Assembly (NCBI RefSeq): GCF_003382685.1
Contig: NZ_KZ859505.1
Span: 73,897-137,896, forward strand
From: Halorussus litoreus
GTDB taxonomy: Archaea; Halobacteriota; Halobacteria; Halobacteriales; Haladaptataceae
DNA: 64,000 nt
Reading direction: 5' to 3'
Both the position numbers and the translations under genes were made by a program. The first letter of the stretch is position 1. Every line of letters starts with the position of its first letter. Below, piece by piece: positions 27,125 through 35,530 of the stretch. The notes below the pieces were generated by a model. That model was not told the origin of the DNA and did not search any database. It worked only from the letters and a program-made list of their open reading frames with translations.

Positions 27125-27541
27125 TCAGCGCAGCACCGCCACCGCCCCGCGCCATGCCGCGAGGAAGGTGACGCCGAAGCCGGTGACGACCAGCGCGAAG
27201 GTCCACGGACTACTGCCGTGGAAGAAGGGGGTCGACCGGAGCGCGAGCCCGATAGCGGCCGCGATGATCCACGCTCCTGCTACGCGAGTTATCGCCGTCT
27301 TGACCGTCCGGTTCGCGCCGGGCGCGTACGCGCCCACGACCACCGCGGCTACGACCCAGCCCGCGAGGAACGGCGCGATAGTGTCGGCCACGACCAGCGG
27401 CGACTCCACCGGGCTGACTCCGTGGTTGAGTTCGCCGACGGTCAGGAACCCGACGATCACGAGCAGGTCCCCGAGCGCGAGCCTCGCGGTCCCCGACGAC
27501 CGGGCGACCCGCGACCCGAGGAGTCCGTTCGCGTTGCTCAT
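27125..27541 (-). CDS. DUF3054 family membrane protein
   Basis: A 138-residue membrane protein starting ATG 27541 (MSNANGLLGSRVARSSG). Four hydrophobic segments: LALGDLLVIVGFLTVGEL, ADTIAPFLAGWVVAAVVVGAY, ITRVAGAWIIAAAIGLAL and WTFALVVTGFGVTFLAAWRG. The GDLL..F..VGE..H pattern at the N-terminus matches DUF3054. Function unknown. It ends 70 nt from the convergent SdpI-family gene. Its start is 71 nt downstream of the methyltransferase stop on the same strand, so the two may be co-transcribed. Confidence 0.8.
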   Translation of the reverse strand: MSNANGLLGSRVARSSGTARLALGDLLVIVGFLTVGELNHGVSPVESPLVVADTIAPFLAGWVVAAVVVGAYAPGANRTVKTAITRVAGAWIIAAAIGLALRSTPFFHGSSPWTFALVVTGFGVTFLAAWRGAVAVLR

Positions 27542-27611
27542 GCTCGCGGCTTGGGACCGGGTCGTTACGATTCTTCCGATGCGAGGAGGCGAGACTGCGA
27601 AGAGGATGAGG

Positions 27612-28214
27612 CTACGATTCTCCCGGCGCGCGCCCGACCACGGTGTACTCGAACCCGTCGGTCCGGAAGCGGGCGTCGAGGCCCGCGTCGTCGACCAGTC
27701 GAGCGAGCTCGGCCGGTCCGAAGAACGTTGAGTCGAAACCGTACAGGTGCTCGCCGACCTCGATAGCGCGACCCACGAGCGCGGTCGGGTCGATCTCGCG
27801 GACGACCAGCACGCCGCCGGGCCGGAGAACTCGGGTCGCTTCGCGCAGCGCTGCCTCGGGGTCGCCGAAGTGGTGGAGCGCGTCGGCGATGAGCACCGCG
27901 TCCACGGTTGCACTCTCGAAGGGCTGGCGTGCTGCGTCGGCCCGGACCGCCTCGAACCCCTTCCGGCGGGCTTGCTTGACCATTCCCGGCGCGGCGTCGA
28001 CGACGATTCGCTCGCGCACGCCAGTCGTGCTAGCTTCGGCAAGCGCGTCCGCGCCCCGGCCGGTGCCGCCGCCCACGTCGAGGACGCGCTCGACATCGCG
28101 CTCGGCGAACGCGAGCGCTTCGCGGAGTTGCCCGGTATCGATCGACGGGGCGGCCCAGTCGTAGAATCGCGCCAGGCGGTCGAACGTCGCGGTGTCGCTG
28201 ATGGATCGGGTCAT
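27612..28214 (-). CDS. Class I SAM-dependent methyltransferase (UbiE-like)
   Basis: A 200-residue enzyme, start ATG 28214 (MTRSISDTATFDRLARFYDW). Motif I is VLDVGGGTGRGADAL, followed by IVVDAAPGMVKQARRKGF (motif II-like) and VDAVLIADALHHFGDPEAAL (motif III/post-II), then LRPGGVLVVREIDP. The arrangement resembles UbiE/type-11 methyltransferases acting on quinone precursors or lipids, but substrate-binding residues cannot be assigned. The long upstream open frame to 29357 is non-coding shadow across repeat copy D and the GNAT gene. Confidence 0.83.
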   Translation of the reverse strand: MTRSISDTATFDRLARFYDWAAPSIDTGQLREALAFAERDVERVLDVGGGTGRGADALAEASTTGVRERIVVDAAPGMVKQARRKGFEAVRADAARQPFESATVDAVLIADALHHFGDPEAALREATRVLRPGGVLVVREIDPTALVGRAIEVGEHLYGFDSTFFGPAELARLVDDAGLDARFRTDGFEYTVVGRAPGES

Positions 28215-28289
28215 GCGTGGATACGATGGGTCGAGAAAGTAAATAACTGGACGCTCGTTTCGACCGCAGGGGGTAACGGATGGACGTAC

Positions 28290-28560
28290 TGCGGTCGCTG
28301 TTGCAGTGCTGTCCTCACGGGGGCCCGCAGTAGCTAATTCCTCGATACGAGTTCGTTCGCCGTGAGACCAAGGGAAGCTAGCTGTTGCTTGAGCCACAGA
28401 GAAACCGCACCGTACAGCACACCAAAGCACCGCAACAGCAACGACACCGAACAGTACCGCGACCGCGGTCCACATACCTCCCCAACCGATTGCGCTCCTC
28501 GCTCCGTTGCGGTGCTCACCCCTCGCAGTTCCGCGGCCGTCGGCCGCGCCCCGCTCTCGA
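28290..28560. repeat. Dispersed palindromic element, copy D (right half mostly)
   Basis: It fills most of the 510-nt divergent spacer between the methyltransferase and GNAT genes; no gene is seen there. A short left part (gcggtcgctgttgcagtgctgt) leads to gcagtagctaattcc (28328-28342), then a loop and ggaagctagctgttgcttgagcc (28372-28394). The right arm reads aaaccgcacc, acctccccaaccgattgcgc (28470s) and tgctcacccctcgc, the reverse complement of the left arm of copy E. The tail holds GCGGCCG-t-CGGCCGC. Confidence 0.8.
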
Positions 28561-28724
28561 CGACCGCGCCCGCAAGCGCCGAGGTGGACAGTCAAGCCAG
28601 CGCGCGTTCGAGTGAACAGTTGGTCGTTCACGGAGTTCGGACGAACCACCGAGTCCGCGACGGGAACGTTCCGGACTGAGCATCGCAACCCAACACGGAA
28701 ATTCCCGAAGGCCCAACCCCGACC

Positions 28725-29321
28725 ATGGAGTACGCGGTGCTCGGCTGGCCCGAGGACGGCCCGCAGCTCAGGCTCGACCATCGGGCGTTCAGCTACGCCG
28801 GGAAGTTCGTGATGTCGAACACCGGGAAGGCGGTCGCTCGCGAGGACGAGTGCGAAACGGGAGGTGCGCGCGGAAGCGCAAGCGAGGATACAGTCGAATC
28901 GAGCGACGAGTACGACGACCCGGTCGCAGCTATCGCGTTCAACGAGGACCGGACCGACGCGGGAACGGCGTGGCTCCGGTACGTGACGGTCCGGGACGAG
29001 CGACGGGGCGGGGGCGTCGGCGCGAAGCTCGCCCGGTTCGCGTCGGCGCGACTCCGCGAACGCGGTTACGACGAGGTTCGAATCGCGGTGAACAACCCCT
29101 TCGCGTTTCACGCCCTGTACAAGGCCGGGTTCGGGTTCACGGGCGAGCGAACCGGCATCGCAGAACTCGTGCTGTCGCGGCCCGGCGACCGGTCCCCAAG
29201 CCGCTACCAGTCGGGGCTGGACGAGTTCCGCGAGCGCGACGACCTCGCCGCCGAAGAGCGGTCGTTCCTCGACGCGAAAGCCGACGAGGGTCCGCCGGAC
29301 GTGATTCCCGATCCGGAGTAG
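28725..29321 (+). CDS. GNAT family N-acetyltransferase
   Basis: A 198-residue protein. The acetyl-CoA site is RYVTVRDERRGGGVGAKLAR (about 88-107, RGGGVG being the pyrophosphate loop), followed by RERGYDEVRIAVNNPFAFHA and LYKAGFGFTG. An acidic insertion (DECETGGARGSASEDTVESS) at about 45-64 separates the first strands. The substrate is unknown. The C-terminal 40 residues (EFRERDDLAAEERSFLDAKA) look helical and are specific to haloarchaeal members. The start is the first ATG after the repeat-filled spacer. Confidence 0.8.
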   Translation: MEYAVLGWPEDGPQLRLDHRAFSYAGKFVMSNTGKAVAREDECETGGARGSASEDTVESSDEYDDPVAAIAFNEDRTDAGTAWLRYVTVRDERRGGGVGAKLARFASARLRERGYDEVRIAVNNPFAFHALYKAGFGFTGERTGIAELVLSRPGDRSPSRYQSGLDEFRERDDLAAEERSFLDAKADEGPPDVIPDPE

Positions 29322-29411
29322 TTCGGTCGGTACCCCTCTACCTGCGCTCGCGGCCATCGCGGTTAAGCGCGGCGCGGTCGAATCCGGACGCGATTCTGGG
29401 GGTTCTCGGGA

Positions 29412-30998
29412 ATGAGCAATCGAAATTCGCTACCGGGGCGACACGACTCGCTGTGGACCGACACCACGCCGCGGACCGACTACCCGGCGCTGGACGGCGA
29501 CCTGCGTGTCGACACCGCGATAATCGGCGGGGGAATCGTCGGCGTGACGGCCGGAGTCCACTGTGCGGAGGCGGGCCGGGAGGTTGCGCTGCTCGAATCC
29601 GACCGCGTGGTCGAGGGCGTGACCGGCAAGACCACCGCGAAGGTGACCGCACAGCACGGCCTCGTCTACGACTCCCTGCTCGACGCGCACGGCCGCGAGG
29701 CGGCCCGGAAGTACGCCGAGGCCAACGCCGCGGCCGTCCAGGCGGTCGCCGCGCGGGTCGACGAACGGGACATCGACTGTGACTTCCAGCGACTCCCGGC
29801 GTACACCTACGCCGCCGACGAGGACCAGCGCGAGAACGTCGAGCGCGAGGCCGAGGTGGCCGACAGTCTCGGTCTTCCAGCGTCCTTCGTCGAGAATCCA
29901 CCGTTCCCCGCAGAGGCACCTGGCGCGGTCCGGTTCGCCGAGCAGGCCCAGTTTCACCCGCGGAAGTACCTGCTCGACCTCGTCGAGGCGATCCCCGCCG
30001 AGGGCTCGCACGTCTTCGAACGGACGAAGGCGACCGGCATCGAGGACGCATCGGAGGGGTCTCGAAGATGGGATGGAGAAGGCGCAGCGGCAGGAGCAGG
30101 AGTCGGCGACGAAACGCTGTGCCGGGTCGAGACCGAGCGCGGGACCGTCACCGCCGAGAACGTGCTCGTCGCCACGCACTTCCCCATCGAAGATCCGGCG
30201 CTCTACTTCGCGCGCCAGTTCCCCAAGCGGTCGTACGTGCTCGCGGTCCGACTCGCCGAGGAACCGCCCGAGGGGATGTTCTACCGCGACGCCGAGCCGT
30301 ACTTCTCGGTCCGGCCGCATCCGACCGACGACGGCACGCTCACGCTGATCGGCGGCCAGAACCACAAGACCGGGCAGGGCGGGTCGACTGCGGCGCGGTA
30401 CCGCAGGCTGATCGAGCAGGCGCGAGAGCACTTCGACGTCGAGTCGGTCGAGTACCGCTGGTCGACCCAGGACTTCGTCTCGGCGGACGAGATTCCGTTC
30501 GTCGGCGAACTCGGGCCGACGACCGAAGGCGTCTACGCCGCCACGGGCTTCGGTGGCTGGGGCATGACCAACGGGACCGCGGCGGGGATGATGCTCGCGG
30601 ACTTCGCGCAGGGGAAGACTCCGCGGTGGGCCGACGCGTTCGACCCCGCGCGATTCGACCCCGGCGCGGGGACCAAGGAACTGGTGACCGAGAACGTCGA
30701 CGTCGGCAAGGAGTTCACGGTGGACTGGGCCAAGGCGCTCCTCGGCGGGGAGGACCCCACTGTCGCGCCCGGTGAGGGAGAGGTCGTCAAGCGCGACGGC
30801 AAGCCTCTCGCGGTCGCGCGCGACGACAATGGAGACCTCCACGTCACCTCTGCGGTCTGCACGCACCTCGGTTGCATCGTCCACTGGAACGACGGCGAGC
30901 AGTCGTGGGACTGCCCCTGTCACGGCTCGCGGTTCTCGATGGACGGCGACGTGCTCGACGGGCCGGCCGTGGATGGCCTGCCGAAGCGCGGGGAGTAG
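29412..30998 (+). CDS. FAD-dependent oxidoreductase fused to a Rieske [2Fe-2S] domain
   Basis: A 528-residue two-module protein. Residues 30-420 are a DAO-type flavoprotein: GGGIVGVTAGVHCAEAGREV is the FAD-binding loop, and YAATGFGGWGMTNGTAAG is the second FAD contact near 380-395. Residues 440-528 are a Rieske domain with CTHLGCIVHW and CPCHGSRFS, giving the Cys-His/Cys-His ligands. Similar fusions act as glycine-oxidase or amine-oxidase-like electron donors; the physiological substrate is unknown. No signal peptide is seen, so it is cytoplasmic. A TATA-like ggttaag is at about 29361. Confidence 0.87.
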   Translation: MSNRNSLPGRHDSLWTDTTPRTDYPALDGDLRVDTAIIGGGIVGVTAGVHCAEAGREVALLESDRVVEGVTGKTTAKVTAQHGLVYDSLLDAHGREAARKYAEANAAAVQAVAARVDERDIDCDFQRLPAYTYAADEDQRENVEREAEVADSLGLPASFVENPPFPAEAPGAVRFAEQAQFHPRKYLLDLVEAIPAEGSHVFERTKATGIEDASEGSRRWDGEGAAAGAGVGDETLCRVETERGTVTAENVLVATHFPIEDPALYFARQFPKRSYVLAVRLAEEPPEGMFYRDAEPYFSVRPHPTDDGTLTLIGGQNHKTGQGGSTAARYRRLIEQAREHFDVESVEYRWSTQDFVSADEIPFVGELGPTTEGVYAATGFGGWGMTNGTAAGMMLADFAQGKTPRWADAFDPARFDPGAGTKELVTENVDVGKEFTVDWAKALLGGEDPTVAPGEGEVVKRDGKPLAVARDDNGDLHVTSAVCTHLGCIVHWNDGEQSWDCPCHGSRFSMDGDVLDGPAVDGLPKRGE

Positions 30999-31140
30999 CC
31001 AACCACGACGCAGTTGCGAGACGCCCGAACCGCGACGGTCGTTCGTCCCCCCGTCGGAGAATGTCTGAACTAATCGATTAAAATCCGGCAAAAACGTTGA
31101 CTACCCTTCGCACGGTACCACATCCGGGCCAGAGAGAGCA

Positions 31141-31335
31141 ATGGAACGCATTCTCAACGAACACACCGGGACGGTTCACAAGTCCCGTCGGGGGACGACC
31201 AGTGACGAAGCGGTCTGCGGTGCGCTTCGGCACGTCCCGCACCGGCAAGTCACGTCCGTCCCGAACGAGGAGACGGGAGTCGAGGAGGGGGTCGAACGCT
31301 GCGGGCGGTGCTTCGAGGAGGCCGGGGGCTACTGA
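31141..31335 (+). CDS. Small Cys/His protein, probable zinc micro-protein
   Basis: A 64-residue protein with C26, H31, H34, C54 and C57 (AVCGALRHVPHRQV ... RCGRCFEEAGGY). Four of these could coordinate one zinc. The N-terminus (MERILNEHTGTVHKSRRGTT) is basic, which is unusual in halophiles and hints at nucleic-acid contact. It is 80 nt upstream of fen1 on the same strand. Similar short proteins are common in Halobacteria (memory). The function is unknown. Confidence 0.7.
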   Translation: MERILNEHTGTVHKSRRGTTSDEAVCGALRHVPHRQVTSVPNEETGVEEGVERCGRCFEEAGGY

Positions 31336-31414
31336 GGGCGCTTCCTTCGGGGGCGCGCGACGCGATTCGGACCAGTAGCTTTCAAACCCCCGCGACGCCT
31401 ACCTTCGGGTACGA

Positions 31415-32398
31415 ATGGGAAACACCGATCTCCGCCAGTTGGCCGTCATCAGCGAGGTCCCGTTCGCGGAACTCGACGGTAACACCGTGGCGGTCGACGC
31501 CCACAACTGGCTCTACAAGTACCTGACGACCACCGTGCAGTGGACCCGCGACGAGGTGTACACGACCGACGACGGCACGGAGGTCGCCAACCTCGTCGGG
31601 GTCGTTCAGGGGCTCCCGAAGTTCTTCGAGAACGATCTGACGCCGGTGTTCGTCTTCGACGGCGCGGTGACCGACCACAAGGCCGCCGAGATCGAGCAGC
31701 GCCGCGAGGAGCGCGCGAAGCGCGAGGAGCAACTGGAGGAGGCCCGCGAGGAGGGCGACGCCGTCGAGGTCGCGCGATTGGAGGCCCACACCCAGCGACT
31801 CACCGACACGATACAGGAGACGACACGCGGGCTGTTCGACCGGCTCGACGTGCCCTACATCGAAGCTCCCGCGGAGGGCGAGGCCCAGGCCGCCCACATG
31901 AACCGGACCGGCGCGGTCGACTACTGCGGGACCGAGGACTACGACGCCCTGCCGCTCGGCGCGCCGCTGACGCTCCGCCAGCTCACCAGCAAGGGCGACC
32001 CCGAACTCATGGACTTCGAGGCCACGCTGGAGAAACACGACGTGACGTGGGAGCAGCTCGTGGACATCGCCATCCTCTGCGGGACGGACTTCAACGAGGG
32101 CGTGACGGGGATCGGCCCGAAGACCGCGCTGAAGGAGGTCAAGGAGCGCGGGGACATCTGGGCGGTGCTCGACCATCGCGGCGCGAGCATCGAGAAGGAC
32201 GTAGACGTGATCCGGGAACTGTTCCTGAATCCGACCGTCAGCGACGACTACGAGTTCGACGCCGAGATGGACCCGGACCTCGACGCAGCCAAGGAGTACG
32301 TGACCGGCGAGTGGGGCGTCCACGCCGACGAGGTCGAGCGCGGCTTCGAGCGCATCGAGGAGTCGGTGGTCCAGACCGGGCTGGACAAGTGGACCTGA
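31415..32398 (+). CDS. fen: Flap endonuclease 1
   Basis: A 327-residue structure-specific nuclease for Okazaki-fragment maturation and repair. N domain: [13 protein letters not shown] and [16 protein letters not shown] domain: [27 protein letters not shown] and [18 protein letters not shown], holding the acidic metal ligands and helix-hairpin-helix. The C-terminus is QTGLDKWT, a PCNA-interacting (PIP-box-like) peptide. [11 protein letters not shown] has Pro where most relatives have Leu-Phe. The ATG at 31415 follows a TATA-like gctttcaaac by about 30 nt. Confidence 0.94.
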   Translation: MGNTDLRQLAVISEVPFAELDGNTVAVDAHNWLYKYLTTTVQWTRDEVYTTDDGTEVANLVGVVQGLPKFFENDLTPVFVFDGAVTDHKAAEIEQRREERAKREEQLEEAREEGDAVEVARLEAHTQRLTDTIQETTRGLFDRLDVPYIEAPAEGEAQAAHMNRTGAVDYCGTEDYDALPLGAPLTLRQLTSKGDPELMDFEATLEKHDVTWEQLVDIAILCGTDFNEGVTGIGPKTALKEVKERGDIWAVLDHRGASIEKDVDVIRELFLNPTVSDDYEFDAEMDPDLDAAKEYVTGEWGVHADEVERGFERIEESVVQTGLDKWT

Positions 32399-32423
32399 GG
32401 GCGGCTTCCTGAATCGAGTGCTT

Positions 32424-32665
32424 TGCTATCCTTCGAATCTGGCGCGTGCTGGCTCGCTCTTTTCAACAATGCGCGCCATCTTTCACGCGCGCCATCTTCC
32501 TCTCCACCTCGGCGCGCGTTTGGGCGCGGCGCGCGAACGCGCCGCGCCCTATCGCGCGAGGGATGAGCACCGCAGGCCCTTGGCCGAGGAGCGCAATCGG
32601 TTGGGGAGGACGTGGCTCTTGCGTTGCGGTTTCTCATGTGCTTCGGCAGTAGCTAGCTCGACTCC
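32424..32665. repeat. Dispersed palindromic element, copy E (left half mostly)
   Basis: It lies in the 398-nt spacer between fen and bolA; no gene is seen in it. The left edge gctatccttcgaatctggcg and cgcgtgctgg match copies A and B. It then has hairpin GGGCGCGGCGCG-cgaa-CGCGCCGCGCCC, gcgcgagggatgagcaccgc, hairpin GGCC-ctt-GGCC, gttggggagga, gttgcggtttctcatgtgc and gcagtagctagctc. The element stops at the TAGCTAGC centre with no clear right arm. A remnant accgcaggccc is within the left arm. Confidence 0.85.
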
Positions 32666-32796
32666 TGCTCCAGTGGCAAACGCTGACTCAGGAATCCAAG
32701 AATCAACAGAAACCAAGAGACTCCCAACTCTTGCACCGTTTTACTGACTCCGACCGACCTGACACCTTTTTACCGACACCACACCTACCGACGTGC

Positions 32797-33042
32797 ATGA
32801 ACGCCGACGACGTGGCAGCACTCATCGAGGAGAATCTGGACGACGCGGAAGCGACCGTCACGCATCCCCGCGGCGTGGACGACGAGGACCACCTCGCGGC
32901 AACCGTGGTCTCGCCGGAGTTCGAGGGCGTCTCGCTCGTCCAGCAGCACGAACTGGTGTACGACGCGCTGGGCGAGCACATGACGACCGACATCCACGCG
33001 CTCGAACTGGAGACGTACGCGCCCGAGGAGTACGAGGAGTAG
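32797..33042 (+). CDS. BolA family protein
   Basis: An 81-residue BolA/IbaG-like protein, start ATG 32797 (MNADDVAALIEENLDDAEAT). The class II KH-like fold is indicated by ATVTHPRGVDDEDHLAATVV, then FEGVSLVQQHELVYDALGEH and the strand MTTDIHALELETYAPEE, with the conserved His in IHALEL. BolA proteins pair with monothiol glutaredoxins in iron-sulfur trafficking. A TATA-like cctttttac at about 32765-32773 lies about 28 nt upstream, so the longer start at 32731 is rejected. Confidence 0.87.
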   Translation: MNADDVAALIEENLDDAEATVTHPRGVDDEDHLAATVVSPEFEGVSLVQQHELVYDALGEHMTTDIHALELETYAPEEYEE

Positions 33043-33075
33043 AGCGGGGAATCCGGTTGCGGCGACGGTCGCGAC

Positions 33076-34233
33076 TCAGACGTTCGGCGGAGCCGTCTCG
33101 GCGGTCTCCAGTTCCCGATTGTGCAGCGCCTCGCCCGTCTCGCGGTCGAACAGGTGGATCGTCTCCTCGGGAATTCGGACTGCAACCTGCTGGCCCGACT
33201 CGACGCGGCGCATGCCCGAGACTGTCGCAATCAGTTCCTCGGCGTTCGTCTGGAGGTCCTCGCCGTTCCCGAATCGGAGGTGAACCTGATTCTCGTCGCC
33301 CATCGGTTCGACCACGTCCACCGTCGCGGGGAAATCTCGATCAGTTTCCGGCTCCGCGACGAGTTCCACGTCCTCCGGGCGCACGCCGAGGACGAGCCGG
33401 TCGTGGCCCGCCACGTCCGCGCGGACACCCTCCGAGAGCGGATACTCGAAGCCTGCGCCGACGAGGGCGTCGTCCTGCAAATCGGTATCGAAGAAGTTCA
33501 TCGCTGGCTCGCCGACGAACCCCGCGACGAAGCGGTTCCGCGGTTCGTGGTAACACTCCAGCGGCGTGCCGACCTGCTGGAGTCGCCCGTCGTTCAGGAT
33601 GGCGATGCGGTCGCCCATCGTCATCGCCTCGGTCTGGTCGTGGGTGACGTAAATCGTGGTCGTTCCCAGATCCTCCTGCAATCGCTGGAGTTCGGTCCGC
33701 ATCTGCGACCGGAGTTTGGCGTCGAGATTCGAGAGCGGTTCGTCGAGCAGGAAGACGGCGGGGTCGCGCACGATGGCGCGCCCGAGCGCGACCCGCTGGC
33801 GCTGGCCGCCAGAGAGGTCGCTGGGCGCGCGGTCGAGCAGATCCTCGATTTCCATCGTCTCCGCGGCGTCGTCGACCCGCTGCCGAATCTCGTCGTCGGA
33901 CAGATCGGTCGACTCCTCCAGCCCGAAGCTCATGTTCCCACGGACGGACATGTGGGGGTAGAGCGCGTACGACTGGAACACCATCGCGATGTCGCGGTCC
34001 CGAGCCGGCAGGTCGTTGATGACGCGGCCGTCGAGGCGTATCTCGCCGTCCGTGACCGTTTCGAGCCCCGCGATCATCCGCAGGGTCGTGGACTTGCCAC
34101 AGCCCGACGGCCCGACGAGCACGAGGAACTCGCCGTCGTCGATGGACAGCGAGAGGTCGTCGACCGCGACGACCTTCGAGCCGTCTCGCTCGGTGAACAC
34201 CTTCGATACGTGGTCGAGTTCAGTTTTCGCCAT
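33076..34233 (-). CDS. Sugar ABC transporter ATP-binding protein (MalK/UgpC type)
   Basis: A 385-residue ABC ATPase. Walker A is GPSGCGKST, signature LSGGQRQRVALGRAI, Walker B VFLLDEPLSNLD, H-loop VTHDQTEAMT. The C-terminal 120 residues form a TOBE/MalK-type regulatory domain (LVLGVRPEDVELVAEPETDR, QVHLRFGNGEDLQTNAEELI). It energises the two permeases upstream (34588-36583) with the solute-binding protein at 36621. It is separated from the malG-type permease by a 354-nt spacer that carries a repeat of the second dispersed family. Confidence 0.92.
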   Translation of the reverse strand: MAKTELDHVSKVFTERDGSKVVAVDDLSLSIDDGEFLVLVGPSGCGKSTTLRMIAGLETVTDGEIRLDGRVINDLPARDRDIAMVFQSYALYPHMSVRGNMSFGLEESTDLSDDEIRQRVDDAAETMEIEDLLDRAPSDLSGGQRQRVALGRAIVRDPAVFLLDEPLSNLDAKLRSQMRTELQRLQEDLGTTTIYVTHDQTEAMTMGDRIAILNDGRLQQVGTPLECYHEPRNRFVAGFVGEPAMNFFDTDLQDDALVGAGFEYPLSEGVRADVAGHDRLVLGVRPEDVELVAEPETDRDFPATVDVVEPMGDENQVHLRFGNGEDLQTNAEELIATVSGMRRVESGQQVAVRIPEETIHLFDRETGEALHNRELETAETAPPNV

Positions 34234-34325
34234 TGTGGATGAGTTGAAATTCGATGAGTCGGTCGAGTTGGTGTTGGTGTCTCGAACACTGTCGGCCTAC
34301 GCGACTGCGGGACCGATTACAGGTT

Positions 34326-34504
34326 CTCGAAAGCCCTCGGTGCCCACGACTGCTGCAAAACTGAGACGACGTGTTCGAAAGCCCTCGGGCCGCTCGCGGT
34401 CGCTCAGCGACATATCCTCGCTCGCTACCGCTCGCTCGGATAGGGGTCGCTGAGTCGACCACGGTAAACGCGAGCGGCCCTCGCCCTTTCAGTCCACCAG
34501 GGGT
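34326..34504 (+). repeat. Second dispersed repeat family, long structured copy inside the sugar ABC operon
   Basis: A first partial copy ctcgaaagccctcgg (34326-34340) is followed by a full unit ttcgaaagccctcgg (34374-34388) to ccctttcagtccaccagggg (34485-34504). Between them is a long imperfect hairpin: ggccgctcgcg pairs with cgcgagcggcc, and gtcgctcagcgacatatcc pairs partly with ggataggggtcgctgag. It fills the only large gap (354 nt) in the operon, where no gene is seen. Short copy at 9489. Confidence 0.8.
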
Positions 34505-34587
34505 GTCCGTTGTCGAGTCGAGCGACGTGCTGGACGGTCGGCATGTCCCCAAAAGTCGTCGGTCGGCCTTCGCTCGCTGTAACCCGG

Positions 34588-35505
34588 TCACACTCGCACC
34601 CCCTCCGCGAACTGGTCGGCGAACAGCACGTAGACGATCAGCGTCGGGAGCGCCGCGATGAACGCCCCGGCCATCCGGAGCGGAAAGTCCACGCCTTCGA
34701 GTGCGGTCCCCAGTCCCGACAGGATGAGCGTGACCGACGCGGCCGGGTCGCTGACGCTCCGGATGATGGTCAGCGAGAACAGGAACTCGTTCCAGATCTG
34801 GGTGAACTGGAAGATGAAGACGACCGCGAACATCGGCACCGACAGCGGGAGCACGATGCGCCGGTAGATGCGCCACAGCGACGCGCCGTCGAGTCGCGCG
34901 GCCTCGATCATCTCCCACGACATGGTCTGGTACTGCGCGCGGAACAGGATGGTGCAGATGGGAATCCCGTAGGCGGTGTGGGTCACGATGAGTTCGAGGA
35001 TGGTCGCGTGGTGTTCTTCGAGCAGGGGCAGCGCCCACAGGAACGCCAGTCGCTCGTCGAGTTCGACCCAGATGGACCAGAACTCCGACAGCGGGATGAT
35101 GACCGCCTGATACGGGATGAAGATGCCCGCGACGAACAGCGCCAGCACCGCGATCTGGCCGCGCCAGTCGACCAGCGTCAGGCCGTACGCCGCCATGCTC
35201 CCGAAGACAGCACAGAGGAGCGTCGACGGGATGGTGAACAGGACGCTGTTGACCATCCCGTGCGAGAGCGCGTCGAAGGCGAACGCCCACTTGTCGAGCG
35301 TGAATCCCGACAGTCCCGGCGGGAGGAAGGGGAGGGTGTTCCGGACCGCCTCGCTCGTCTTGATCGATGTCACGAGCCCCGTCTCGATGGGAGCCAGATA
35401 GAACGCGACCAGTCCCGCGAGGGTCGCGTACAGCGCGGCTCGACGGAGCGCGTCGCTTCGTCTCGTTGCGTTTCGTGCTTCCGGTCGTTCCTCTTCGTGA
35501 CTCAT
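34588..35505 (-). CDS. Sugar ABC transporter permease, MalG type
   Basis: A 305-residue inner-membrane permease with six hydrophobic segments. The EAA loop is MIEAARLDGASLWRIYRRIV (about residues 195-215), with the E-A-A-x3-D-G-A-S and a P at IVLPLSVPM. FFEA-type start MSHEEERPEARNATRRSD is cytoplasmic. It pairs with the MalF-type subunit 25 nt upstream. The substrate is probably a mono- or oligosaccharide or related polyol by family similarity. Confidence 0.9.
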   Translation of the reverse strand: MSHEEERPEARNATRRSDALRRAALYATLAGLVAFYLAPIETGLVTSIKTSEAVRNTLPFLPPGLSGFTLDKWAFAFDALSHGMVNSVLFTIPSTLLCAVFGSMAAYGLTLVDWRGQIAVLALFVAGIFIPYQAVIIPLSEFWSIWVELDERLAFLWALPLLEEHHATILELIVTHTAYGIPICTILFRAQYQTMSWEMIEAARLDGASLWRIYRRIVLPLSVPMFAVVFIFQFTQIWNEFLFSLTIIRSVSDPAASVTLILSGLGTALEGVDFPLRMAGAFIAALPTLIVYVLFADQFAEGVRV

Positions 35506-35530
35506 AGATTCTCCTGCCTATCTGTCCGGA

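Noticed and set aside
8161-32665. Insertion sequences
   Set aside because: No transposase ORF or remnant is found in any of the five copies; target-site duplications are not evident by eye, so they are recorded as repeats only.
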